64,000 bases of DNA, taken from the NCBI RefSeq assembly GCF_030063145.1, contig NZ_JASISM010000008.1, positions 1 through 64,000 of the forward strand, written 5' to 3'. Origin of the DNA: Cryobacterium sp. PH31-L1 (GTDB lineage: Bacteria; Actinomycetota; Actinomycetes; Actinomycetales; Microbacteriaceae). Made by a program: the position numbers and the translations under genes. The notes beneath the pieces are model-generated. The model was not told the origin of the DNA and ran no database searches. It saw only the letters and a program-made list of their open reading frames with translations. Below are positions 27,265-35,648 of this stretch, piece by piece. Each line of letters begins with the position of its first letter. Position 1 is the stretch's first letter.

Positions 27265-28557
27265 CTATTCGTCGTCGAGGATTCCCTGGAACGCCTCGCT
27301 CGCAGCATCCGCTGCTGCGTCGGAGTCGCCGCCGGTGATGGCGATGACGATCGGGTCTCCCACGATCTCGCGCGCTTCGGGCACCTTGATGACGAGGGGG
27401 CGGTCATGACCGACACCGTTCTTGGTGCTCGTGGCGATCGCGGCGGCGAGGTCGGCCGGGTATGTCGACGTGCCCTCCGGGTCTTCCCAGACCGACTGGC
27501 GCGCACCGGGAACGCCGTCCTGCTGCACCTCCAAGGTCAGGTCCGCGCTGGTGGCCCATTCGATGAACGACCAGGCTTCATCCGTGTAGGCCGACTCCGC
27601 GTTGACGCCGAGTGCCCAGGACGGCACGTTGTAGGCGGCCGAACCGCCAGGACCGGCCGGCATCGGTGCGAAGCCGACGGTATCGGAGACCTTTGAGGTC
27701 TCGGGGTCGGTCGCGTTCTTGTAGAGACTGTCCGCCTCGGTGTAGAAGCCCGCCTGGCCCTGGGTGAAGATGGCCATGGCCTCTGGCCAGCTCATGTCTG
27801 TGCTCACGTTCTCGGGGCCGTAGTCGCGGATCAAGCCGCCGTAGAAGGCATAGGCCTCCTTGGCTTCCGGGCTGGCGATACCGGAGTTACCATCTTTATC
27901 GATGAAGTCACCGCCGAAGCTGTACAGAAAGCTGGAGAACTGGGTGACGGCAGCGGACTTGCCGGTGCGTGCGACAAAACCGGCCACGCCGGGATTTTGT
28001 TCCTTGATTGCCTTGGCCGCGGCTTCGAGCTCGTCCATGGTGGTCGGCACTTCGAGGCCGGCCTTGGCGAGGAGGTCCTTACGGTAGTACAGAACTTCCT
28101 GCTCGGTGATGATCGGTACGCCGACGACGTTGCCATCGTAGGTGGTCGACGCGACCGGTCCGGACTGGAAGTCGCTCCAGTTCCAGTCGGCGTTCGACTC
28201 GACGTTGCCGCTCAGGTCGGCCAGATAGCCGTTCTTCGCGAACAGCTTGCCCTCCTGAAGCGGACGATACATCATGACGTCGATCTCATCGGTACCCGCA
28301 TTGAGCTTCACGTTGTACTGATCGGAGAGCTGGTCTTCGCCGTACTGGCTGAGCTCGACCGTGAGGCCGGTGGCCGCCTCAAACTCGGGCAGCTTGCTCT
28401 TGATCGTGTCGGTCCACACGTGGTTAGCCAGGGTCACCCGAAGAGTCTTCGAGCCCCCGTCATCACCGGCACCGGCACTGCACGCGGTAAGTGTGCCCGC
28501 CGCGAAGAATGTCGCTGCGACGATGGCCGCAACGCGAACAACTGAATGACGCTTCAC
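27265..28557 (-). CDS. ABC transporter solute-binding lipoprotein
   Basis: The 430-residue extracellular binding protein has a lipoprotein signal with lipobox L-T-A-C (Cys26). A family-1 solute-binding fold follows, with segments such as EAMAIFTQGQAGFYTEADSL. The GTG at 28557 is preceded by GGAG at five bases and removes an unlikely N-terminal extension. It is the first gene of the sugar-acid operon and is transcribed divergently from the GntR regulator. The 26-residue D/E-rich C-terminus is unremarkable. Confidence 0.93.
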   Translation of the reverse strand: MKRHSVVRVAAIVAATFFAAGTLTACSAGAGDDGGSKTLRVTLANHVWTDTIKSKLPEFEAATGLTVELSQYGEDQLSDQYNVKLNAGTDEIDVMMYRPLQEGKLFAKNGYLADLSGNVESNADWNWSDFQSGPVASTTYDGNVVGVPIITEQEVLYYRKDLLAKAGLEVPTTMDELEAAAKAIKEQNPGVAGFVARTGKSAAVTQFSSFLYSFGGDFIDKDGNSGIASPEAKEAYAFYGGLIRDYGPENVSTDMSWPEAMAIFTQGQAGFYTEADSLYKNATDPETSKVSDTVGFAPMPAGPGGSAAYNVPSWALGVNAESAYTDEAWSFIEWATSADLTLEVQQDGVPGARQSVWEDPEGTSTYPADLAAAIATSTKNGVGHDRPLVIKVPEAREIVGDPIVIAITGGDSDAAADAASEAFQGILDDE

Positions 28558-28643
28558 TGTGTCTCCATTCGCAGAACCGGCGCTTTGAGCCACGGTTCCC
28601 AACAGAATGCATCTTTACATCTGTCTCGAAAGGAAACGCTACC

Positions 28644-28687
28644 GAATAAAGCATACTTATTCAAGTTTATTGCTGGAACGGTATGAT
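28644..28687. promoter_or_regulatory. Divergent operator/promoter region of the sugar-acid operon and gntR
   Basis: A perfect inverted repeat GAATAA-N7-TTATTC (28644-28662) lies between the divergent genes. Toward the plus strand, TTCAAG (28660-28665) and TATGAT (28682-28687) are 16 bases apart. The ATG at 28695 follows seven bases later, giving a leaderless gntR message. Toward the minus strand, TTGAAT overlaps the same dyad. A repressor bound there would control both directions. Confidence 0.55.
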
Positions 28688-28694
28688 CAACCGC

Positions 28695-29477
28695 ATGACG
28701 CACACTGTGATGTCCGGGCCGGGCGCCGACCCGCTCGTCGACTTGCCCCAGAGTCTCGACGACGGAACCCCCTCGACCAGCCTGCACGCGCGCATAGTCG
28801 ACCTGCTCGGTCTCGCCATTTGCGCCGGAGAGCTGGCAAGCAAGTCGGTCTTCCGCATCGAGGAACTCGAGGAACGATACGGTGTCTCCCGTTCCGTCGT
28901 GCGCGAAGCCATCCGCGTGCTCGCCTCCATGGGCATGCTTGCCTCTCGCCGTCGCGTCGGCGTTCAAATTCTGCCGGCCTCCGAGTGGAACCTGTATGAC
29001 CCACAGGTCATCCGCTGGAGGCTCGCCTCGCCGGCCCGCATCGCCCAATTGCGTTCCCTGACCGAGCTGCGTACCGCCATTGAACCGCAGGCCGCCCGGC
29101 TCGCCGCCATCCGCGCTCCCCTGGCGGATGCCAGTGAGCTGATGGGGCTGGCCGGCAAGCTGTGGGCCGCCGGCCAGGCCGACGACCCCGAGGCCTTCCT
29201 CGTGCTCGACATCGAGTTTCACCGCCTGGTCCTGGCCAGTTCGGGCAACGAAATGTTCGCCAAGCTCAACACACTGGTGGCCGAGGTGCTGACCGGGCGC
29301 ACGAATTACGGGCTGATGCCGCGGCATCCGCACAATGAGGCGCTGCAACTGCACGTCGATGTGGCCAGCGCGATTCAGCGCGGCAACCCGGAGGCAGCCC
29401 ACGAAGCCATGCTCGGCATCATGGAACGCGCTTTCAACGAGATGAGTTCGATCTGGGACGGCAAATCAACGCAGTGA
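28695..29477 (+). CDS. GntR-family (FadR subfamily) transcriptional regulator
   Basis: The 260-residue regulator has an N-terminal winged helix-turn-helix (about 35-95; FRIEELEERYGVSRSVVREA is the recognition region). A helical FCD ligand-binding domain follows (about 115-235) with the metal-binding D-I-E-F-H-R motif and a later histidine in A-L-Q-L-H-V-D-V. FCD regulators of this kind (DgoR, GntR, ExuR types) sense sugar acids. The ATG at 28695 is preferred because an upstream ATG lies inside the -10 box. Its divergent position argues for control of the transporter and dehydratase operon. Confidence 0.92.
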   Translation: MTHTVMSGPGADPLVDLPQSLDDGTPSTSLHARIVDLLGLAICAGELASKSVFRIEELEERYGVSRSVVREAIRVLASMGMLASRRRVGVQILPASEWNLYDPQVIRWRLASPARIAQLRSLTELRTAIEPQAARLAAIRAPLADASELMGLAGKLWAAGQADDPEAFLVLDIEFHRLVLASSGNEMFAKLNTLVAEVLTGRTNYGLMPRHPHNEALQLHVDVASAIQRGNPEAAHEAMLGIMERAFNEMSSIWDGKSTQ

Positions 29478-29576
29478 ACCCGATCAAGCGTCTGTTGACC
29501 CCTGATTATGGGACCGACCGGCGTCGTGGACTACCCTTGACAGTGGTCTGTTGATCTCAGCCCCAAAGGAGAAAAC

Positions 29577-31034
29577 GTGTCAGAGTCCGGTTCAGCACAG
29601 GCAAACATTGGTGTCGTGGGTCTGGCGGTGATGGGCTCGAACCTCGCCCGCAACCTCGCCGGCCGGGAAGGAAACACCGTCGCGGTCTACAACCGCTCTC
29701 CCGAACGCACCCGCCTGCTCACGACCGAGCACCCCGAGGCGAACTTCGTCGCCTCTGAGGACATCGCCGATTTCGTCGCCTCGCTGACCAAGCCGCGCAC
29801 CGCCATCATCATGGTGCAGGCCGGCCGCGGCACCGACGCCGTCATCTCCCAGCTCTCTGAACTGTTCGAACCCGGCGACATCATCGTCGACGGCGGCAAC
29901 GCCGAATTCACCGACACCATTCGTCGCGAAAAAGAGCAGAGCACCAAGGGCATCAACTTCGTCGGCGCCGGCATCTCCGGTGGCGAAGAGGGCGCCCTCA
30001 ACGGCCCGAGCATCATGCCCGGCGGCTCGGTGGAGGCCTACAAGACTCTCGGCCCCATCCTTGAGTCCATCGCCGCTGTCGTCGACGGTGTGCCTTGCGT
30101 CACCCACATCGGCACCGACGGTGCCGGTCACTTCGTCAAGATGATCCACAACGGCATCGAATACGCCGACATGCAGCTCATCGCTGAAGCCTACGACCTG
30201 CTGCGTAAGGTCGGCGGGCACTCCCCCGAGGCCATCGCCGAGATCTTCACCGATTGGAACGGTGGGGAGCTCAATAGCTACCTGATCGAAATCACCGCGG
30301 AGATTCTGCGCCAGGTCGACTCGACGACCGGCGAACCCTTCATCGATGTCGTGCTCGACGAGGCAGGCTCCAAGGGAACCGGCGTCTGGACCGTACAGAA
30401 CGCGCTCGACCTCGGCGTACCCGTCGGCGGCATCGCCGAAGCTGTCTTCGCCCGCTCGGTCTCCAGCCACCCGGAACAGCGCGGACCGGTGCGGGCCACC
30501 ATCACGGCCCGCCCCGAAATCGCCGTCGTCGGCCACACCTTCCAGGAAGACGTGCGCCAGGCGCTCTACGCCTCGAAGATCGTCGCCTACGCGCAGGGAT
30601 TCGACGCCATCATCGCCGGAGCGGCGAAATACAACTGGAACATCGACAAGGGCGCCATCGCCACCATCTGGCGCGGCGGCTGCATCATTCGCGCCCAGTT
30701 CCTCAACCGCATCGTTGACGCCTACGATAATGACCCGTCCATCCCGAGCCTGCTCGTGGACCCATACTTCGTCGAGGCCGTCGCCGCCGGCGAGGCTGCC
30801 TGGCGCCGAGTGGTCTCGACCGCCGCCCTGTCGGGCATCCCGGTTCCCGGTTTCGGCTCGAGCCTGAGCTACTTCGACTCGCTCGCAAGCGTTCGTCTGC
30901 CGGCCGCCCTCGTTCAGGGTCAGCGTGACTTCTTCGGGGCGCACACCTACCACCGCGTCGACATGCCCGGTACCTTCCATACCCTGTGGTCCGGCGACCG
31001 CACCGAGATCGCCACCGAGGCGTCGACGCACTAG
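29577..31034 (+). CDS. gndA: 6-phosphogluconate dehydrogenase, decarboxylating
   Basis: The 485-residue enzyme oxidises 6-phosphogluconate to ribulose 5-phosphate with NADP. The nucleotide-binding G-L-A-V-M-G-S-N-L-A-R-N lies at its N-terminus. The substrate-binding G-I-S-G-G-E-E-G-A and the catalytic K-M-I-H-N-G-I-E-Y follow. Length and motifs are those of the long NADP form. The GTG at 29577 has an AAAGGAG site upstream. It follows gntR on the same strand but is separated by 99 bases and probably has its own promoter. It links to gluconokinase in the divergent operon. Confidence 0.96.
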   Translation: MSESGSAQANIGVVGLAVMGSNLARNLAGREGNTVAVYNRSPERTRLLTTEHPEANFVASEDIADFVASLTKPRTAIIMVQAGRGTDAVISQLSELFEPGDIIVDGGNAEFTDTIRREKEQSTKGINFVGAGISGGEEGALNGPSIMPGGSVEAYKTLGPILESIAAVVDGVPCVTHIGTDGAGHFVKMIHNGIEYADMQLIAEAYDLLRKVGGHSPEAIAEIFTDWNGGELNSYLIEITAEILRQVDSTTGEPFIDVVLDEAGSKGTGVWTVQNALDLGVPVGGIAEAVFARSVSSHPEQRGPVRATITARPEIAVVGHTFQEDVRQALYASKIVAYAQGFDAIIAGAAKYNWNIDKGAIATIWRGGCIIRAQFLNRIVDAYDNDPSIPSLLVDPYFVEAVAAGEAAWRRVVSTAALSGIPVPGFGSSLSYFDSLASVRLPAALVQGQRDFFGAHTYHRVDMPGTFHTLWSGDRTEIATEASTH

Positions 31035-31043
31035 CGGCCGTGT

Positions 31044-31093
31044 CGGCCGGCGGCATCCGCTTCTCACTCGCAGAGAACGGATGCCGCCGGCCG
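31044..31093 (+). terminator. Long perfect-stem terminator after gndA
   Basis: CGGCCGGCGGCATCCG (31044-31059) is a perfect 16-base inverted repeat of CGGATGCCGCCGGCCG (31078-31093), with an 18-base loop and CTTCGTTT following. It starts nine bases after the gndA stop. Both arms contain the CGGATGC word that recurs throughout the window. Confidence 0.8.
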
Positions 31094-31158
31094 CTTCGTT
31101 TAACCGGGTCGCTTCACCGGGTCGCTTCACACCCAGGTCTGGGAGAATAGCGGTACCC

Positions 31159-31524
31159 ATGACTGACAATCACCCCGAGCTCTCCGGCTACGAGCCGCAC
31201 GACGACGACCGCCCCCTGCGCGGCAAGCACTTCACGACCATTCTGCGCGTCGTCGTGGTGCTCGGGCTGATCGCCCTGGTCGTGCCGGGCGTGCTCACGA
31301 CCATGCGCGTCGCCTCCGACACCGCCAGCAACGCCTGTGTGACCGCGGTGGACCAGTACTATCCCTCAGCCGTGGACTTCGACGCGCGATTCGACTTCGC
31401 CGGGCCCGGCGGGTTCGGCTGGCAGTGCTACGCGATCGACCTGAACGAGCGCGAGACCTTCGTGACGCCGCTCGGCATCATTCCCTCCGCGCCGCGCCCG
31501 CTGGCCCCCGCCACGCGCACCTAG
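31159..31524 (+). CDS. Small conserved membrane protein of unknown function
   Basis: The 121-residue protein has a polar acidic N-terminus, one membrane helix (about residues 31-52, L-R-V-V-V-V-L-G-L-I-A-L-V-V-P-G-V) and an outside domain. Two cysteines lie in that domain (N-A-C-V-T-A-V and W-Q-C-Y-A-I-D) and could form a disulfide. I do not recognise a named family. Codon use is like its neighbours. It stands alone after the gndA terminator. Confidence 0.7.
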   Translation: MTDNHPELSGYEPHDDDRPLRGKHFTTILRVVVVLGLIALVVPGVLTTMRVASDTASNACVTAVDQYYPSAVDFDARFDFAGPGGFGWQCYAIDLNERETFVTPLGIIPSAPRPLAPATRT

Positions 31525-31815
31525 CGACTCTCCACGCACGCGTGATCATCCTCCACTCACGCTGGCCTCGCCGAGCTGTGAGTATTGAGCGTTTCAACGT
31601 CCCAAAACGCCCGTCAAGCTCACGGCTCGGCGACGGAAACTCACGGATCGCCAATCACGACTCACGGCTCGGCGAGGTGTCGGCGCGAACGCGAGAATGT
31701 CTGCGAAACGAAGCGGGCAGCATCCGTTAGTGGCGCAATTGAAGCAGATACCGAACGGAAGGCGACGGCCGCAACCACCGCCTCCCGAAATCAGCCGCTT
31801 ACGCCAGTGCAGTTA
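31525..31815. other. Intergenic stretch with short repeats
   Basis: No gene is visible. The stretch holds a 21-base tandem repeat (31619-31681) and, upstream, an inverted relative of its core at 31568-31582 (one mismatch). The downstream part should contain the end of the prs transcript. Confidence 0.5.
31619..31681 (+). repeat. Three 21-bp direct repeats
   Basis: CTCACGGCTCGGCGA at 31619 and 31661 flanks the variant CTCACGGATCGCCAA at 31640, giving an exact 21-base period. TCGCCGAGCTGTGAG at 31568-31582 is the inverted form with one mismatch and could pair with the first unit to form a hairpin. Confidence 0.6.
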
Positions 31816-32793
31816 CTATGCAGCGCCGTCGAACATCGAGGTGACCGAACCCTCGTCGAAGACCTCGTGGATGGCGCGGGCTAGCAGCGGAGCGATCGGC
31901 AGCACGGTGAGAGTCGGAAAACGCTTTTCCGGCGGGATCGGCAGGGTGTCGGTCACGACGACGGCGCTGATGGCCGGGTTCTGCAGCATGTCAACGGCCG
32001 GGTCGCTGAACACGGCGTGGGTAGCGGCGACGACGACGCCGATGGCGCCGGCCTCGCGCAGTGCCTCGGCGGCCAGGGCGATGGTGCGGCCGGTGTCGAT
32101 CATGTCGTCAACGAGCAGGCAGACGCGGCCGCTCACCTGGCCGACGATCTCGTGCACGGAGACCCGGTTGGGCACGAGCGGGTCGCGACGCTTGTGGATG
32201 ATGGCCAGCGGCACACCGAGGCGATCACTCCAGATGTCGGCGACGCGCACGCGGCCCATGTCTGGCGAGACCACGGTGAGCGTGGCCGGGTCGAGCTTCT
32301 CGCGGAAGTGCTCGAGCAGCACCGGCATCGCGAACAGGTGGTCGACGGGACCGTCGAAGAAGCCCTGGATCTGGGCGGCGTGCAGGTCGATCGACATGAT
32401 GCGATCGGCGCCGGCGACCTTGAACAGGTCGGCGACCAGGCGGGCCGAGATCGGCTCGCGGCCGCGACCCTTTTTGTCTTGCCGGGCGTAGGGGTAGAAC
32501 GGAGCGACCACGGTGATGCGCTTGGCGGAGGCCCGCTTGAGCGCATCGACCATGATGAGCTGTTCCATCAGCCATTCATTAATCGGAGCGGTGTGGGACT
32601 GGATGACAAAGGCATCCGAGCCGCGCACGCTCTCGTCGAACCTGGCATACAGTTCGCCGTTGGCGAAGGTGCGTGCGTCGGTGTGGAGCAGCTCTGAACC
32701 AAGCTCCGTGGCGATGTCGAGAGCGAGCTGCGGGTGCGCTCGCCCCGAAACCAGTACTAGTCGTTTATCGCCGCTGGTCTTGATTTCCGACAC
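31816..32793 (-). CDS. prs: Ribose-phosphate pyrophosphokinase
   Basis: The 325-residue enzyme makes PRPP from ribose 5-phosphate and ATP. The class I PRPP synthetase signatures are present: VDALKRASAKRITVVAPFYP, Y-A-R-Q-D-K-K, S-I-D-L-H-A-A-Q-I-Q-G-F-F, and the PRPP loop L-L-V-D-D-M-I-D-T-G-R-T. Its GTG start at 32793 directly follows the glmU stop codon, so the two are one operon. This glmU-prs order is conserved in actinobacteria. Confidence 0.96.
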   Translation of the reverse strand: MSEIKTSGDKRLVLVSGRAHPQLALDIATELGSELLHTDARTFANGELYARFDESVRGSDAFVIQSHTAPINEWLMEQLIMVDALKRASAKRITVVAPFYPYARQDKKGRGREPISARLVADLFKVAGADRIMSIDLHAAQIQGFFDGPVDHLFAMPVLLEHFREKLDPATLTVVSPDMGRVRVADIWSDRLGVPLAIIHKRRDPLVPNRVSVHEIVGQVSGRVCLLVDDMIDTGRTIALAAEALREAGAIGVVVAATHAVFSDPAVDMLQNPAISAVVVTDTLPIPPEKRFPTLTVLPIAPLLARAIHEVFDEGSVTSMFDGAA

Positions 32794-34254
32794 CTATTCT
32801 CCAGTCTTCGTGCTGTCCACGCGTTCTGTGTTGCTCAGGCTGGTGGTCGCGGCGTGAGCCGCGGCTGTGCCTGGACGGTTGGCGTGAACCCAGCCGTCCA
32901 TGTTGCGTTGCGGAGCCACGTTGATGGCCAGTGCGCCGGCCGGTACGCTCTTGCGAACGACCGTACCCGCTCCCGTGTACGCCCCGTCACCAATTGTAAT
33001 CGGCGCGACGAACACGTTGTGCGACCCGGTGCGCACGTGCGACCCGATCGCCGAGTGGTGTTTGGCCACGCCGTCATAGTTGGCGAAGATTGTTCCGGCA
33101 CCGATATTCGACCCCTCGCCGACAGTGGCATCGCCCACATAGCTCAGGTGCGGCACCTTGCTGCCGGCGCCGATCTGGGCGTTCTTGGTCTCGACGAAGG
33201 CACCGATCTTGCCGTCGGCACCGAGCACGGTGTTGGGGCGCAGATAGGAGAACGGGCCGACGGATGCCCCGGCCTCGATCACCGCGAGGGTCGCGTCGGT
33301 GCGATTCACCCGGGCATTCTCACCGATCTCGCAGGCGCGCAGGGTCGTGTCCGGGCCGACGATGGCTCCGGTCGCCACGACAGTGGCGCCGACAATCTGC
33401 GTGCCGGGCAGCAGGGTGACGTCGGCCGCGAGCACGGCTTTGAGGTCGATCCAGGTAGTGGCCGGATCCTGCACGGTCACGCCGGCCAGCTGCCAGCCGC
33501 GCACGATCAGGGCGTTCAGCTTCTGGGCGGTATCGCCCAGCTGGGCGCGATCGTTGATGCCAGCGACGATCCAGGCGTCGGCGACCGGAACGGCGCTCAC
33601 CTCGGAGCCGGCCCGGCGCAACAGCTCGATCACATCGGTGAGGTATTTCTCACCCTGAGCGTTCGCGGTGGTGAGCTGGGCGAGCTGCTCGCGCAGCGCG
33701 GCCAGGCCGAACAAGTAGACGCCGGCGTTGATCTCGGTGACGGCCAGTTCGGCCTCCGTCGCATCTTTCTGCTCGACGATGCGGTCGAACGCACCCTCCA
33801 CCGAGCGGATGATGCGGCCATACCCGGTCGCGTCGTCCGGGTAGGCGGACAGCACCGTTCCCGCAGCGCTGCTCTGGCGGTGCGAGGCGATGAACGAGGC
33901 GAGCGTTGCGGCGTTCAGCAACGGTACGTCACCGTTGATGACGAGTACGTCACCGTCGAAATCGGCTGGCAGCGCGGCGACAGCCTGCTCCACGGCGCGG
34001 CCGGTGCCTGGAATCTCGTCCTGGTCTACGATCGTGCTCTCCGGCAGGTCTTCGGCCACGACGGCGGCCAGCAGGTCGCGTTCGTGCCGCACGACGGTAA
34101 CGACGTAGGCCGCGTCGAGCGCCCGGGCGGTCGCGAGCACGTGGCTGACAATCGGCACGCCGGCAAGCGGATGCAGCAGCTTGGGCAGGCTGGACTTCAT
34201 GCGGGTACCCTGGCCGGCGGCCAGAACAACAATGGCGAGGCGGGCGTCTGTCAC
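32794..34254 (-). CDS. glmU: Bifunctional UDP-GlcNAc pyrophosphorylase / glucosamine-1-phosphate acetyltransferase
   Basis: The 486-residue enzyme makes UDP-GlcNAc for peptidoglycan. The N-terminal nucleotidyltransferase domain starts with LAAGQGTRMKSSLPKLLHPL and contains I-N-G-D-V-P-L-L. The C-terminal left-handed beta-helix with hexapeptide repeats (from about residue 265) contains FVETKNAQIGAGSKVPHLSY and NIGAGTIFANYDG. The GTG at 34254 gives the normal start VTDARLAIVVLAAG. tRNA-Gln lies just upstream on the same strand. Confidence 0.95.
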   Translation of the reverse strand: MTDARLAIVVLAAGQGTRMKSSLPKLLHPLAGVPIVSHVLATARALDAAYVVTVVRHERDLLAAVVAEDLPESTIVDQDEIPGTGRAVEQAVAALPADFDGDVLVINGDVPLLNAATLASFIASHRQSSAAGTVLSAYPDDATGYGRIIRSVEGAFDRIVEQKDATEAELAVTEINAGVYLFGLAALREQLAQLTTANAQGEKYLTDVIELLRRAGSEVSAVPVADAWIVAGINDRAQLGDTAQKLNALIVRGWQLAGVTVQDPATTWIDLKAVLAADVTLLPGTQIVGATVVATGAIVGPDTTLRACEIGENARVNRTDATLAVIEAGASVGPFSYLRPNTVLGADGKIGAFVETKNAQIGAGSKVPHLSYVGDATVGEGSNIGAGTIFANYDGVAKHHSAIGSHVRTGSHNVFVAPITIGDGAYTGAGTVVRKSVPAGALAINVAPQRNMDGWVHANRPGTAAAHAATTSLSNTERVDSTKTGE

Positions 34255-34289
34255 AGGATTCCTAACGCATTTGGTGAAGAAAGTGAGGG

Positions 34290-34361
34290 CTCCGCCACCA
34301 GGATTCGAACCTGGACCGAACAACTCCAAAGGTTGCCGTGCTGCCGTTACACTATGGCGGA
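34290..34361 (-). tRNA. tRNA-Gln (anticodon TTG)
   Basis: TCCGCCA at the 5' end (34355-34361) pairs with TGGCGGA (34291-34297). The discriminator is G and CCA is not encoded. The anticodon arm is GCAAC-CTTTGGA-GTTGT, giving TTG. The T-arm is CCAGG-TTCGAAT-CCTGG. It lies 36 bases upstream of glmU. Confidence 0.95.
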
Positions 34362-34484
34362 CCATGCCGACCGAGGCCAGCAACCAGTCAAGTCTGCCAG
34401 ATTCTTAGCGACGCGCAGCACCGCTGACCTCGGCCACGCGGCCACCGGGCGAAGAAACCCCCCGGTAAGCGGGATAATGGAGCA

Positions 34485-34976
34485 ATGCCTGGCCATGATG
34501 AAGTCGACCGAATCGTCGATTCGTGGCTGCGCGAACGCCCCGATCTGGATTTCGCGCCGTTGCAGGTGCTCAGCCGCGTCGCCCGGTTGTCCAAGCACCT
34601 CGACCGGGCCCGCCGCACCGCCTTCTCCCGGTCGGAGCTCGCATCGTGGGAGTTCGACGTGCTCTCGGCCCTGCGCCGCGCCGGCACCCCCTACGAGCTC
34701 AGCCCGAAAGCCCTGCTGCAGCAGACCCTGGTTTCCAGCGGCACCATGACGAACCGCATCGACCGGCTCGTCGAGCGCGGGCTGGTGAAGCGCCGCTCCG
34801 CACCCAACGACGGCCGCGGCATCCTCGTTGGCATGACTCCGGCCGGTCTCACCCGAGTGGATGCCGCCATCACCCGGCTAGTCGACGCCGAGGCCGACCT
34901 GCTCGAAACTCTGTCGGTGACCGACCAGGAGCGGCTGGCCGCCCTGCTGCGAAAGCTCAGCCTCGACTTCGACTGA
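34485..34976 (+). CDS. MarR-family transcriptional regulator
   Basis: The 163-residue regulator has the winged helix of the MarR family: LSPKALLQQTLVSSGTMTNRI as helix-turn-helix and RLVERGLVKRRSAPNDGRG as the wing. MarR dimers usually repress neighbouring genes and are released by small aromatic compounds. The adjacent genes are metI (convergent) and tRNA-Gln/glmU (divergent), neither of which suggests a ligand. The start M-P-G-H-D-E at 34485 has a GGAG site. Confidence 0.9.
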   Translation: MPGHDEVDRIVDSWLRERPDLDFAPLQVLSRVARLSKHLDRARRTAFSRSELASWEFDVLSALRRAGTPYELSPKALLQQTLVSSGTMTNRIDRLVERGLVKRRSAPNDGRGILVGMTPAGLTRVDAAITRLVDAEADLLETLSVTDQERLAALLRKLSLDFD

Positions 34977-34988
34977 GACCGCGGGCAG

Positions 34989-35648
34989 CTACCGCCGCAA
35001 AGCCTTACGGGCGAGGTAATTTCCGAAGAACTGCACGAACTGCACCAGCACGATGATCAGCAGTACGGCCGCCCAGGTCACGATCGGGTTGAACTGGCGG
35101 TAGCCGTAGGTCAGGGCGAAGCTTCCGAGGCCACCGCCGCCGACGTAGCTGGCGACCGCCGACATGTCCACGAGCGCGACGAAGATGAACGTGTACCCGA
35201 GAATGAGCGGTCCGAGCGCTTCCGGCAGCAACACCGTGAAGATGATGCGAATCGGCCCGGCGCCGACACTGCGGGCCGCGTCGATCACGCCGGGCGTCAC
35301 GGTGAGCAAGTTCTGCTCCACGATGCGGGCCATGGCGAAGGACGCCGCAAGGGCGATGGTGAAGATGATCGCATTATTGCCGATGCCGCTGCCGGTGACC
35401 GCACGGGCGAGCGGTTGCGCCGCCGCGAGAAAGATGATGAACGGAATCGGGCGAATGAAGTTGACCAGCAGGTTGAGCACGAAGAACACCGGCTTGTTGT
35501 CGAGAATGCTGCCGGCGCGGGTGACGTACAGGCCGAGGCCGACGATGAGGCCGCCGAGACCGCCGAAGACCAGGGTCAGGGCGACGATGTAGAGGGTCTC
35601 GTAGGTGGCCGTCCACAGTTCGGGCAGCAGATCGATCAGGGCATCCAT
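34989..35648 (-). CDS. metI: Methionine ABC transporter permease
   Basis: The 219-residue permease has five predicted membrane helices and the coupling segment R-S-V-G-A-G-P-I-R-I-I. The pattern NFIRPIPFIIFLAAAQP is typical of MetI. The ATG overlaps the last base of the metN stop (TGATG). With MetN and MetQ it forms the methionine uptake system. Confidence 0.94.
   Translation of the reverse strand: MDALIDLLPELWTATYETLYIVALTLVFGGLGGLIVGLGLYVTRAGSILDNKPVFFVLNLLVNFIRPIPFIIFLAAAQPLARAVTGSGIGNNAIIFTIALAASFAMARIVEQNLLTVTPGVIDAARSVGAGPIRIIFTVLLPEALGPLILGYTFIFVALVDMSAVASYVGGGGLGSFALTYGYRQFNPIVTWAAVLLIIVLVQFVQFFGNYLARKALRR

Noticed and set aside
28683-28694. Upstream ATG at 28683 as the start of gntR
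   Set aside because: It falls inside the TATGAT -10 box, so it cannot be on the transcript.
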